Assembly: GCA_944320405.1 (NCBI GenBank)
Contig: CALUHI010000043.1
Span: 1-38,044, forward strand
Source: an uncultured Eggerthellaceae bacterium
GTDB lineage: Bacteria; Actinomycetota; Coriobacteriia; Coriobacteriales; Eggerthellaceae
Direction: 5' to 3'
Length of the DNA stretch: 38,044 bases
Position 1 is the stretch's first letter, and each line of letters opens with the position of its first letter. The position numbers were made by a program, and so were the translations under genes. The notes below the pieces were generated by a model, which made no database searches, had not been told where the DNA came from, and saw only the letters and a program-made list of their open reading frames with translations. Positions 8,282 through 16,749 of the stretch are shown piece by piece.

Positions 8282-8316
8282 CAATGAGAAAAAGTGACTG
8301 TCCCTTTTTCTCATTG
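8282..8316 (-). terminator. Hairpin after the formate dehydrogenase operon, possibly REP-like
   Basis: CAATGAGAAAAAG pairs exactly with CTTTTTCTCATTG (13-bp stem, 9-base loop TGACTGTCC). The hairpin overlaps the last codons of fdhA (stop at 8311) and lies between fdhA and the peptide gene. The U-rich stem could terminate transcription. The sequence also looks like an intergenic palindrome family rather than an ordinary GC-rich terminator. Confidence 0.6.
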
Positions 8317-11049
8317 CAGTTTCTCTATTTTGATGGCACACACTTTGTATTCCGGGGCCTTCGATACGCGGTCGAGGGCGGCGTGGGTGAGCCAGTTGGC
8401 GTTGCCGTCTTGGAAATGGAACGGCATCCAGGTTTCGCCCGGGTTCGTCTTGCTGGAAACGCGTGCGGTGGTCTCCACGGTACCGCGGCGCGACGATACG
8501 CGGATGCGCTCGCCATCGGTGATGCCCAGCGCACCAGCATCGCAAGTGTTGATCTCGATGAACGAATCTCCCGCGATCTCGGAAGTTCCCGGCGTGCGAC
8601 CGGTCATCGCGCAGGCATTGTACTGGTACAGGACACGGCCCGTCATCAGCACGAACGGGTACTCGTCGTCAGGAAGCTCCGCCGAGCGGATGAAATCAGG
8701 CGTAGAGAACGCACCCACGCTGCCCGAGAACGAGCTGATGTGCATGATGGGCGTTCCAGGATGGTGCGCATCCGTGCAGGGCCACTGCAGGCCGCGGTCG
8801 AATGCCTCGCCATCAAGCCGCGCGTGGCTGATGCCACCGTACGTGGGCGTAAGCGTTGCAATCTCGTCCATGAGCTCAGCACCAGAAAGCTTAGGCTGCA
8901 CGTAACCCATGCGGTTCATGACCTCGGTGAAGATTTCGGTGTCAAGGCGCGACCCCTCCGGCCCCTCCACTGCTTTGCGCACACGCTGCACGCGACGCTC
9001 GGTGTTGGTGAACGTACCTTCCTTTTCCGCATAGCAGCGGCCCGGAAGCACCACGTCGGCAAGCTTCGCAGTCTCGGTAAGGAAAAGGTCCTGCACCACG
9101 AAGAAGTCCAACGCCGCAAGCGATTTGAGCACGTGGCTGGTGTCGGGGTCGGTGCGCACGGGATCCTCGCCGAACAGGTACAGGCCCTTGATCTTCCCTT
9201 CAAGCATGGCCGGGAAGCACTCGGTTGCCTTGGTGCCAGCCCAATCGGGAAGCTCAACGCCCCACGTCTGCTCGAACTTGGCGCGGACCTTCGGATCCCA
9301 CACCTTCTGGTATCCGGGGTAATCGTCGGGGCCAGCGCCCATGTCGCACGCGCCCTGCACGTTGTTCTGGCCACGCAGGGGGTTCATGCCCGAACCCGGT
9401 TTGCCCAGGTTGCCCGTCACCATGGCGATGTTCGACAGCGCCATCACGCCGTCGGTGCCCGTTGTGTGCTCAGTGACACCCAAGCAGTACAGGATGGCAG
9501 CATGACGCGCGGTGCCGTACATCTTCGCCGCGGAAACCAGGTCTTGGACGGCGATGCCGCACGTGCGCGCCACGTAGTCGGCCGTAAACTCCTCCACCTG
9601 GGCCTGCATGATGCGGAAGCCCTCGGTGCGCTCGCGCACGAACTCGTCGTCGGCGAGACCCAGCGATATGAGCAGGTTCACCATGCCGTTGGCGAACGCC
9701 ACGTTGGTGCCGGGGCGCACGCGCAAATGGATGTCGGCCTTGGATGCAAGCCCGATGCGACGCGGGTCCACCACGATGAGCCGGCACCCGCGCTCAACCG
9801 CCTGACGAATGCGCATGCCGATGACCGGATGCGCCTCTTCGGGGTTGGAGCCCACCAGCATGATGACGTCGGCATGCTCCACGATGTCGTCTATTGAATT
9901 GGTCATTGCACCTGACCCAAGCATGGTCGCCAGACCGGCGACGCTGGGGCTGTGTCAAACACGGGCGCAGCTGTCGATGTTGTTCGACCGCAGCGCCGTC
10001 CTCGCCATCTTCTGGAACAGGTACACATCTTCGTTTGTCGAGCGCGAGCACGCGAACGCCGCAATCGACTCGCCGCCGCATTCGTCGCGCAAAGCCGTAA
10101 AGCGGCTCGCCACCACGTCAAGCGCTTCGTCCCACGTCGCCGGTTCAAGCTCCCCGGTTTCCGGGCTGCGCACAAGCGGCGAAGTCAAGCGATCAGGCGA
10201 GCTCACGAAGTCGTAACTTGCTGAGCGGCCCTTCACGCACAGAAGCGAGCGGTTCGACGCACCCTGCGCGCCGCGAGCGCCCACAATGCGCCCGTCGCGA
10301 ACCTCCAGCTCGAGCTGGCACCCCACGCCGCAATGCGGGCAGGTGGTGCGCACGAAACGCGCCTCGGCGTCCTGCACACCCGCCGGCGTTTCGACCGGAG
10401 CCTCGCTGCGGCGGCGCGATTTCAACGAAAGCGCCCCCGTGGGGCACGCCTGCGCACAGTTGCCGCACGACTCGCAATCGGTGGCGCGCCAGTCCGCGCC
10501 AAAAGGCGCATCTATCAGCACATGCGACCCGCGCATGCGTGACTGCAGGCTGTGGTTGCGCGCGGCAGCGTTGCATGCGCCCACGCAACGCTGGCACTCG
10601 ATGCACAGGTTGGGGTCGTAGGAAAGGAAGGGGTTGCCTTCCACAACAGGCAGCGCATCGGTGCCGTCAACGTCCGCAGGCACCTGAACACCCAGCTCGC
10701 AGCAGAGCTTCGACAGCTCCGTCGCCTCGGCGCCTTCTTCGCAGGCAAGCGACGCCAATGCCGCGCCCTTGCTCGACAAGATCAGTTCCAGCGCCATCTT
10801 CCGATACGCGGCAAGTTTCGGCGAATCGGTCGTGATCTCCATGCCGTCGCGCACGGGCGTAGCGCATGCTGGCACGGGGTAAGGCTCGCCCTCAACCTCG
10901 ACCACGCATACGCGGCACGACGCTACCCCGCTGCGTTCCTTCAGAAAGCACAGCGTGGGAATGCGCACGCCCACCTTGCGGGCTGCTTCCAAAATGGTTG
11001 CACCTTCGCGCGCGATGACGGGCTCGCCATTGATCGCGATGTTATGCAT
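8311..11049 (-). CDS. fdhA: Selenocysteine-containing formate dehydrogenase, catalytic subunit (NuoG-type N-terminus)
   Basis: 912 residues when the in-frame TGA at 9955-9957 is read as selenocysteine (residue 365); reading stays open on both sides and RV-Sec-HSPSVAGL is the conserved active site of Sec formate dehydrogenases. Start ATG at 11049 has GGGGAGG upstream and overlaps the preceding gene by 8 bp. Domains: 2Fe-2S ferredoxin (about 1-75; CRVC, CATP), two 4Fe-4S motifs (CIECQRCVGAC; CESCGNCAQACP), then the 4Fe-4S motif CPHCGVGC at the start of the molybdopterin domain, and a C-terminal MoCo-binding domain ending near VCAIKIEKLQ. It oxidises formate to CO2 at Mo/W-bis-MGD and sends electrons through Fe-S clusters to its partner flavoprotein. 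No signal peptide, so cytoplasmic. Confidence 0.93.
9916..9957 (-). promoter_or_regulatory. SECIS element and Sec UGA codon in fdhA
   Basis: On the minus strand the TGA (9957-9955) is followed after exactly 18 bases by the apical loop GGUCU (9936-9932), closed by a perfect 6-bp stem GUCGCC/GGCGAC (9942-9937 with 9931-9926), with a lower stem CCCAGC against GCUUGGG. E. coli fdhF has the same GGUCU loop at, as far as recalled, the same distance from its UGA. The bulged U of the E. coli stem is not obvious here. It directs SelB-dependent Sec insertion. Confidence 0.9.
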
Positions 11050-12892
11050 ACTGCTGCCTCCCCCTTTCCGTGGCGCCGGCACCGAAGTGGTCGCACCGCA
11101 GGCAGCGCCCGCATTCCTGGCGCGCCTCCTCCAGGCTCATGCCCAGCTCCACGTCTTCGAAATCGGCACGGCGTTCGCGCGCAGGACGCTCTATCAGCTC
11201 CACGCGGCCGTACGGCGTGCGGTCGTTGGCATGCGGGGCGGGGGCCTCCACCTCGCAGGCGACCTTGTGGTTGTAACCCAAAAACGCGTCGATGTTGCGC
11301 GCTGCAACCTTGCCCGCAGCGATCGCTTTGATCACCGTGGCGGGGCCGGTCTGGCAGTCGCCGCCCACGAACACGTTGCGCGGGCCGGATGCGGCATGCA
11401 AACGGTCGTCAGCATCAAGCCTGCCCCAGGTGGTGGTCATGCCACATGCCTCGAACGGCGCGGCGTCGATGTCCTGGCCAACAGCGATCAGCACAACGTC
11501 GGCAGGCATGCGCACAGGCGGCTTGTCGGCCGCCACCGGAGCCGGGCGCCCCCGCTTCACGGGGCCGATATGCTGGGGCTGGCAGATAAGCGCGCGGCAG
11601 CGGCCTTCGTCATCCACCTCGATGGACGACGGCGCCTGCAGCACCATCATCTCCACGCCTTCGGCAATGGCGGCCTCTACCTCGGTGGGCAGTGCCGTCA
11701 TGTCCTCCTTGCGGCGGCGATACGCCACCGACACCGTTTTCGCGCCGGCGCGCACCGCCGTGCGCGCGCAGTCCATGGCGACGTTGCCGCCGCCAACCAC
11801 CGCGACGTCTTTCCCCGTGAAATCAGGGTAGTCGCCGTCGCCGATGCGGCCCAGCATGTCCACCGCCGACATCACGCCCTCGGCATCTGCCCCGGGCATG
11901 TCGAGCGTCTTGCCCTTCTGCGCGCCGATGGCCACGTACACCGCATGGTAGGTGTCGGCGATCTCGCGCATGCGAACAGCGTCAACCTCTTCCCCACAGC
12001 GAATGGTGATGGTGCCCGCTTCCAAAATGCCGCGGATGTCTTCGTCGAGTCGCTCACGCGGGAAACGGTATGCAGGGATGCCATAGCGCATCATGCCGCC
12101 CAGCTGCGCCCGCGCCTCAAACACCGTCACGCGATGTCCCATGAGCGCACAGAAATACGCGCAGGTCAGGCCACTGGGGCCGCCGCCGATGATGGCAACG
12201 GTGCGCGCCGTGTCGACGCTGCGCGGGGGTGTGGCGACCGTGTCGGCAGGAGCATTGTCCACCGCGAACCGCTTGATTCCGCGAATGTTGATGGGGGCGT
12301 CCAGAAGGATGCGGCGACACCGCTCCTCGCACGGGTGCTCGCACACAAACGCGCACGCCGTGGGGAACGGGTTGTCCTTGCGCACCATGTTCACCGCGTC
12401 GGCGTACTTCCCTTCCGCCACCAGCGCGATGTAGCCAGGAGCGTTCACATGAGCGGGGCACAGCGTTTCGCAGGGCACCGACTGCCCGATTCCCTCGGTG
12501 CAGCGGTGCTGGTCGATGTGCGCAGAGAATTCATCAGTGAATTGGTCAAGCCCCTCGAGAAACGCAGCAGCCGCCTCGTAGCCGATGGCGCAGTCGGACG
12601 TGTCGCGGATCATCTCGGCAAGCGCACGGCAGCGCTCGAGCGCGCCCGCATCTGCCGTGCAAGCGACGATCTCGTCGACCTCCGCAGCAAGACGGGGCAG
12701 TCCGTCGCGGCAAGGCACGCACTTCCCACACGTCTGGGCGGCTCCCGCGCGCAGCAGGGCGGCTTGCGCGGCAACAGGGCAAATGCCCGGCGGCAGCGCC
12801 TCCACGCGGCGCGCGAAGCGGTCAACCGTGGAACCCAGGCGCGCGTCGGCGGCGGAGCGCGGTCGTATGGAAAACAGCGTCAACGTCCCCAT
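11042..12892 (-). CDS. FAD/NAD(P) oxidoreductase with NuoF-type Fe-S stub fused to a GltD-like domain (formate dehydrogenase partner)
   Basis: 616 residues. Residues 1-125 resemble the C-terminal Fe-S part of NuoF: TCGKCVPCRDG gives Cys55, Cys58 and Cys61, with a fourth ligand Cys101 (SDCAIG). Residues about 130-210 carry the GltD-type cysteine region (CETLCPAHVNAP, CEHPCEERCRR). From about 230 follow the FAD motif IIGGGPSGLTCA and the NAD(P) motif VVGGGNVAMDCARTA, then VFVGGDCQTGP. A last cysteine pair lies in CGRCLRC. The FMN/NADH domain of NuoF is missing. It should accept electrons from FdhA and reduce NAD(P) or another carrier; bifurcation is possible but not shown. The ATG at 12892 abuts GAAGGGG, so a slightly later start is possible. 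Confidence 0.88.
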   Translation of the reverse strand: MGTLTLFSIRPRSAADARLGSTVDRFARRVEALPPGICPVAAQAALLRAGAAQTCGKCVPCRDGLPRLAAEVDEIVACTADAGALERCRALAEMIRDTSDCAIGYEAAAAFLEGLDQFTDEFSAHIDQHRCTEGIGQSVPCETLCPAHVNAPGYIALVAEGKYADAVNMVRKDNPFPTACAFVCEHPCEERCRRILLDAPINIRGIKRFAVDNAPADTVATPPRSVDTARTVAIIGGGPSGLTCAYFCALMGHRVTVFEARAQLGGMMRYGIPAYRFPRERLDEDIRGILEAGTITIRCGEEVDAVRMREIADTYHAVYVAIGAQKGKTLDMPGADAEGVMSAVDMLGRIGDGDYPDFTGKDVAVVGGGNVAMDCARTAVRAGAKTVSVAYRRRKEDMTALPTEVEAAIAEGVEMMVLQAPSSIEVDDEGRCRALICQPQHIGPVKRGRPAPVAADKPPVRMPADVVLIAVGQDIDAAPFEACGMTTTWGRLDADDRLHAASGPRNVFVGGDCQTGPATVIKAIAAGKVAARNIDAFLGYNHKVACEVEAPAPHANDRTPYGRVELIERPARERRADFEDVELGMSLEEARQECGRCLRCDHFGAGATERGRQQYA

Positions 12893-12956
12893 CCCCTTCG
12901 AGCACGCACGTCATCCGTCAGAGGGCGCAGACCCCGCATCCGGATGGGTGATTGGC

Positions 12957-12975
12957 AATAGATGGATCTATTGTA
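12957..12975 (-). promoter_or_regulatory. Candidate promoter and operator of the formate dehydrogenase operon
   Basis: On minus, TACAAT at 12975-12970 is a good -10 element about 78 bp before the first gene. It overlaps the palindrome AATAGATGGATCTATT (12957-12972, 7-bp arms), placed where a repressor would block initiation. No strong -35 is seen, consistent with an activator-dependent promoter. Confidence 0.5.
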
Positions 12976-13138
12976 CCGAAATCAATCTTCAGACGTGCAG
13001 CCGGTTCGGCAGAATCCCCCGCAAGGCACGCAGCCCACGGCAGCGGCTCTCCTCCAACGAAAAACACCTGCCGCGTTGCCGGTCCGCCCGTACGAGCACC
13101 GTCCGTTCCGGATGCCGGCACGCCATCCGCAACGCGCG

Positions 13139-13738
13139 CTACAAAGCCTCGGTGATCGCCTGCAGCAAGTCGTCGTAGTCCTCGAAAGAAGGGAGGTCGG
13201 GGTTGTCGGCTTTGATGGCATCGGTGCTGCGGAAGAGGAAGCCCGCCTTGCCGGCGCGGATCATGCCCAGGTCGTTGTGGCTGTCGCCGATGGCGATGGT
13301 TTCCATGCCGCAGCTTTGGAATGCGCGCACCGTGGTGAGCTTGGATTGCTCGCAGCGCATGGTGTAGCCGGTCACATGGCCGTTTGCGTCGGCGTGAAGG
13401 GTGTTGCAGAACAGCGTGGGCCAGCCCAGCTTCTTCATGAGCGGGCGCGCGAACTGCTCGAAGGTGTCGCTGATAATGACGACCTGCGTGCGCTCACGCA
13501 GCGCATCGAGGAACTCTCGCGCACCGGGCAGCGGATCGATGCCAGCAATGACCTCCTGGATCTGCGGCAGCCCCAATCCGTGCTCGTCGAGGATGCCCAG
13601 ACGAAACGCCATCAGCTTGTCGTAGTCCGGCTCGTCGCGCGTCGTGCGCTTGAGCTCGGGAATGCCCGTGGCCTCGGCGAATGCGATCCAGATCTCGGGG
13701 ACCAAAACGCCTTCCAGATCGAGGCACACCAGGTTCAT
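13139..13738 (-). CDS. thrH: ThrH-type phosphoserine phosphatase / homoserine phosphotransferase
   Basis: 199 residues, ATG at 13738. HAD motifs: CLDLEGVLVPE (motif I; the nucleophile Asp7 with Glu9, the D-x-E variant typical of ThrH rather than D-x-D), IISDTFEQF (motif II), a lysine in the KLTTV segment, and IAIGDSHNDLGMI (motif III). ThrH removes phosphate from phosphoserine and can transfer it to homoserine, linking serine and threonine synthesis. Length fits the family (about 200). It is separated by 139 bp from the methyltransferase upstream and appears to be transcribed alone or as a downstream gene of it. Confidence 0.88.
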   Translation of the reverse strand: MNLVCLDLEGVLVPEIWIAFAEATGIPELKRTTRDEPDYDKLMAFRLGILDEHGLGLPQIQEVIAGIDPLPGAREFLDALRERTQVVIISDTFEQFARPLMKKLGWPTLFCNTLHADANGHVTGYTMRCEQSKLTTVRAFQSCGMETIAIGDSHNDLGMIRAGKAGFLFRSTDAIKADNPDLPSFEDYDDLLQAITEAL

Positions 13739-13877
13739 GGGACTTCCTTTCGCTCTTCGGAACGCGCGTTCCGCAAATCGTTGCTATGAGCTTTCCTTGC
13801 TGCGGCGTGCGGCATGCTGCCGTGCCATCGCGCCCTGATTGGAGCGATGCGGGAAAGACGTGCTTTATTGTGTCAGA

Positions 13878-14678
13878 TCAATGTTTCCGGAAGATGAGGT
13901 ATGCGTTAAGACGTCCTGATTTTCCGTCTGAACGGAAGCGTGCGACTTCATCTGCCTCATCTGCGACTGCTGCGGAAAGCCGGTCGATCTCGGCATCGTT
14001 GAAGCCGTGGCAGTAGCGCCACAAGTCGGGCTCATCCTGCCACCCAAGGAAGCGGTCGCCTTCCTCCAACTGTTCGACAAGGTCCAGGCCCCATTGTTCG
14101 CGGACAGTAGGCGCTAGAACAGCCAGCGCCTCAGGATGTGAGCGCTCCGCCTTGCGCGCCAAACGTTCGTCTTCCAGATAGCACCAGAGAGACACGATAG
14201 CGATGCCACCAGGACGTACGATGCCCAGCAGCTCGCGGAGGGCGCGCTCGCGCAGAGCGCGCGAAGGGATGTGGTGAAGGAAGCCGAACGACACAGCGGC
14301 GTCAAACGGAGCAGCCGGCAACTCCCATGGCGCACCTTCAACAAGCGCGGAAAGGGCGTCCAAGCGCACGGCCTCCACCCCGGGAATGCGAGCTTCCTCC
14401 AAGAGGTCCGTGCATTCGTCGACCGCTGTCGCGCGCACGTCGACTTCAGGCAGGCCTTCCGCGACGAACGACTCAAACCTTCCGTTCCCGCAAGCAATGT
14501 CGGCCAGCAAAAGCTCCGCACCGCCTGTCTTGCCCGCACGGCACGCTGAACGCAGGTACGGCAAGCAGGCGCGCCATCCTTCCCAAGGTGCTTGGCGCGT
14601 GCTGGAAAACGCCGGAGCGCATCGACGGTAAAATCCGTTGTTCAGCTGCCGAAGCATGTCGACGATGCGGGGGTCCAT
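13878..14678 (-). CDS. Trm9/ALKBH8-like SAM-dependent tRNA methyltransferase
   Basis: 266 residues from the ATG at 14678; the frame is open further upstream, but a TAGAAT -10 element at 14725-14720 and the family start point favour this site. The N-terminus LRQLNNGFYRRCAPAFSSTRQ with PWEGW matches the Trm9/ALKBH8 signature (N-x-FY, FSxTR, PWxGW). Motif I is LADIACGNGRF; FGFLHHIPSRALRERALREL, then PGGIAIVSLW, correspond to the Trm9 helix and its V-x-W segment. In eukaryotes Trm9 methylates cm5U34 of tRNA to mcm5U. The gene is divergent from elp3, whose product makes cm5U, which strongly supports this role; the reaction is inferred, not shown for bacteria. Confidence 0.8.
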   Translation of the reverse strand: MDPRIVDMLRQLNNGFYRRCAPAFSSTRQAPWEGWRACLPYLRSACRAGKTGGAELLLADIACGNGRFESFVAEGLPEVDVRATAVDECTDLLEEARIPGVEAVRLDALSALVEGAPWELPAAPFDAAVSFGFLHHIPSRALRERALRELLGIVRPGGIAIVSLWCYLEDERLARKAERSHPEALAVLAPTVREQWGLDLVEQLEEGDRFLGWQDEPDLWRYCHGFNDAEIDRLSAAVADEADEVARFRSDGKSGRLNAYLIFRKH

Positions 14679-14784
14679 AGCGAAGCGGTGCCTTTCGACG
14701 GATGCGGTTCCTTTCGCCAATTCTACCTGTTCGAACATGCAGGCGACAGGACAAGACAGACACGCTCCCCTACAATACGAGGTC

Positions 14785-16629
14785 ATGGAATCGCGTTTGG
14801 AACAGATCATCTTGCGAGTTGCGGCGGAGCTGCGCGCCGAGGGAGACGGCGCGCAGCACGTGGGCGACAAGCGGCTGGCAGCGCTCATCCGCCAGGCAAA
14901 CCGCGGCATCGCCCGCAATGAAGACCATCTTGCGAAAAAGCACCTCATGCCGTTCTACCTGCGCGTGAAAGCCGAAGAGCCTGATCGCTGGGAAAGCTGG
15001 GGCATCGCGCCTGAAACCGAGCAGCGGCTGCTGCGCCTTCTGCAGGTGAAGCCACGGCGCACCGCATCGGGCGTGGCGACCATTTCCGTGATCACGAAGC
15101 CGTGGCCCTGCGCGAGCGATTGCCTGTACTGCCCCAACGACCTGCGCATGCCGAAAAGCTACGTGGCAGATGAGCCCGCCTGTCAACGTGCCGAGCGCAA
15201 CTGGTTCGACCCGTACCTTCAAACGGCGGCACGGCTGCGTGCACTGCGCGAGATGGGGCACGTCACCGACAAGGTGGAGCTGATCATCTTGGGCGGGAGC
15301 TGGACCGACTACCCCGCCGACTATCGTCGCTGGTTCATCGTCGAACTTTTCCGCGCGCTCAACGAAGCCGACAACGCGCAGCTCGCCGACGCAAGCACGA
15401 CCGCGCGACGAGCACTCTACGAAGCGGCGGGCATTCCTCGCGACGACGACGCCTGCGCACAGCGAGTCGCACGCATACAACAGCGCGTTAACCGCGAAGG
15501 CTTTTCCTACAACCGGGCCTTCCCCGAACTGTACGGAGACGGCACACCCTGGCAAGACATTGCTGCGTGGCAGACCGCCTGTTGGGACGATGTCGAGCGC
15601 CAGCACGCCGCCAATGAGGAAGGCGCCCATCGCGTGGTCGGCCTGGTGGTGGAAACGCGGCCCGACGCTGTCGACGCGCAGGCGTTCGCCGACATGCGCA
15701 GGCTCGGCGCAACAAAGGTGCAGATGGGTATCCAGAGCCTCGATGCCAATATTCTGGAAGCGAACCGTCGCGTCGTAAGCATCAACGCGATCCGCCGCGC
15801 ATTCGAGCTGGCACGGCTGTTCGGGTTCAAGACCCACGCGCATTTCATGGTGAACCTTTTGGGCGCATGCCCCGCCTCCGACAAGGCGGACTATCTTCGC
15901 CTGATGCATGACCCGGCGCTTGTTCCCGACGAGATCAAGCTGTACCCGTGCGCGCTGGTTGACGGCACCGGACTCGTTGCGCACTTCAAAAACGAATCAT
16001 GGCGGCCCTACACCGAAGACGAGCTGATGGACGTTCTATCCAGTGACCTCATGGCGACGCCCGCCTACTGCCGCGTATCACGCATGATCCGCGACATTCC
16101 GGCAAACGACATTTTGGTGGGCAACAAGAAGATCAACCTGCGCCAGATGGTTGAAGAGGAAGCTGAGCGCCACGCTGCTGAAGCGGGAGCGCCCATCGCC
16201 GAAATCCGCCATCGCGAGATCAGCGTTGACGGCGCCGACGTAGACGAGCTTCGTTTGGACGAGATCGCCTATGCGACGACAGTGGGTGAAGAGGTGTTCC
16301 TGCAATGGGTGACGCCCGCCGGGCGCATTGCGGGGTTTTTGCGCTTGTCGCTTCCGCATGACGACGCGCTCGACAGCGAGCTGCCCATCGAACCGGGCGA
16401 GGCAATGATCCGCGAAGTGCACGTATACGGCCAGGTAGCAGGACTGCATCGCACGAGTGGTGGCGCGCAGCATCGCGGGCTCGGCCGTTCGTTGGTGGAA
16501 CGTGCTTGCGAGATTGCGCGCGAGCGCGGCTACCACGCCATCAACGTTATCAGCGCCGTCGGCACGCGCGGTTACTACCGCAACCTCGGATTCGAAAACA
16601 ACGGCCTCTACCAGCAGCGCCGCCTCTAG
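14785..16629 (+). CDS. elp3: Elp3-family tRNA wobble-uridine carboxymethyl synthase (radical SAM + GNAT)
   Basis: 614 residues from the ATG at 14785. CASDCLYCPND near residue 110 is the radical-SAM cluster motif. VVETRPDAVD, LGATKVQMGIQSLD, KTHAHFMVNLLG and DEIKLYPCALVDGTGL are the Elp3 radical-SAM landmarks in order. The C-terminus, IREVHVYGQVAGLHR, QHRGLGRSLVERA, then VISAVGTRGYYRNLGFE, is the Elp3 acetyltransferase domain. The enzyme uses acetyl-CoA and SAM to build 5-carboxymethyl-uridine at tRNA position 34. GAGG lies only 2 bases before the ATG, and a TACAAT at 14771-14776 would give a nearly leaderless transcript. It is divergent from the Trm9-like gene, suggesting a joint mcm5U pathway without the other Elongator subunits. 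Confidence 0.93.
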   Translation: MESRLEQIILRVAAELRAEGDGAQHVGDKRLAALIRQANRGIARNEDHLAKKHLMPFYLRVKAEEPDRWESWGIAPETEQRLLRLLQVKPRRTASGVATISVITKPWPCASDCLYCPNDLRMPKSYVADEPACQRAERNWFDPYLQTAARLRALREMGHVTDKVELIILGGSWTDYPADYRRWFIVELFRALNEADNAQLADASTTARRALYEAAGIPRDDDACAQRVARIQQRVNREGFSYNRAFPELYGDGTPWQDIAAWQTACWDDVERQHAANEEGAHRVVGLVVETRPDAVDAQAFADMRRLGATKVQMGIQSLDANILEANRRVVSINAIRRAFELARLFGFKTHAHFMVNLLGACPASDKADYLRLMHDPALVPDEIKLYPCALVDGTGLVAHFKNESWRPYTEDELMDVLSSDLMATPAYCRVSRMIRDIPANDILVGNKKINLRQMVEEEAERHAAEAGAPIAEIRHREISVDGADVDELRLDEIAYATTVGEEVFLQWVTPAGRIAGFLRLSLPHDDALDSELPIEPGEAMIREVHVYGQVAGLHRTSGGAQHRGLGRSLVERACEIARERGYHAINVISAVGTRGYYRNLGFENNGLYQQRRL

Positions 16630-16674
16630 CCGAGCACCGCCCTAGTCGCTGCCGGCTTCACCGTTGTCGTCTAA

Positions 16675-16739
16675 GCGTGACAGGGGACGGTCCTCGTGTC
16701 ACGTTTCCAATGTGACACGAGGACCGTCCCCTGTCACGC
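16675..16739. repeat. 28-bp perfect inverted repeat with 9-base loop
   Basis: The arms 16675-16702 and 16712-16739 are exact complements (arm core GTGACAGGGGACGGTCC, then TCGTGTCAC), with loop GTTTCCAAT. It lies between elp3 and the convergent EamA gene. It lacks a T-tract, and its length and perfection are unlike the other terminators here. A REP/palindromic-unit element is likely; it would also block transcription from both sides. Confidence 0.85.
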
Positions 16740-16749
16740 CCTGCTACGA

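Noticed and set aside
8125-9897. Long open frame on plus (590 codons) opposite fdhA
   Set aside because: It is antisense to a well-supported gene, rich in His and Arg, with no homology; such shadows are common in GC-rich genes.
9955-9957. Stop codon splitting the formate dehydrogenase into two genes or a pseudogene
   Set aside because: The UGA is at the catalytic Sec position and is followed by a well-formed SECIS hairpin at the canonical distance; both halves are otherwise intact.
10955-12961. Long open frame on plus (668 codons) opposite the flavoprotein gene
   Set aside because: It is an antisense shadow with shadow-type composition and no recognisable domain.
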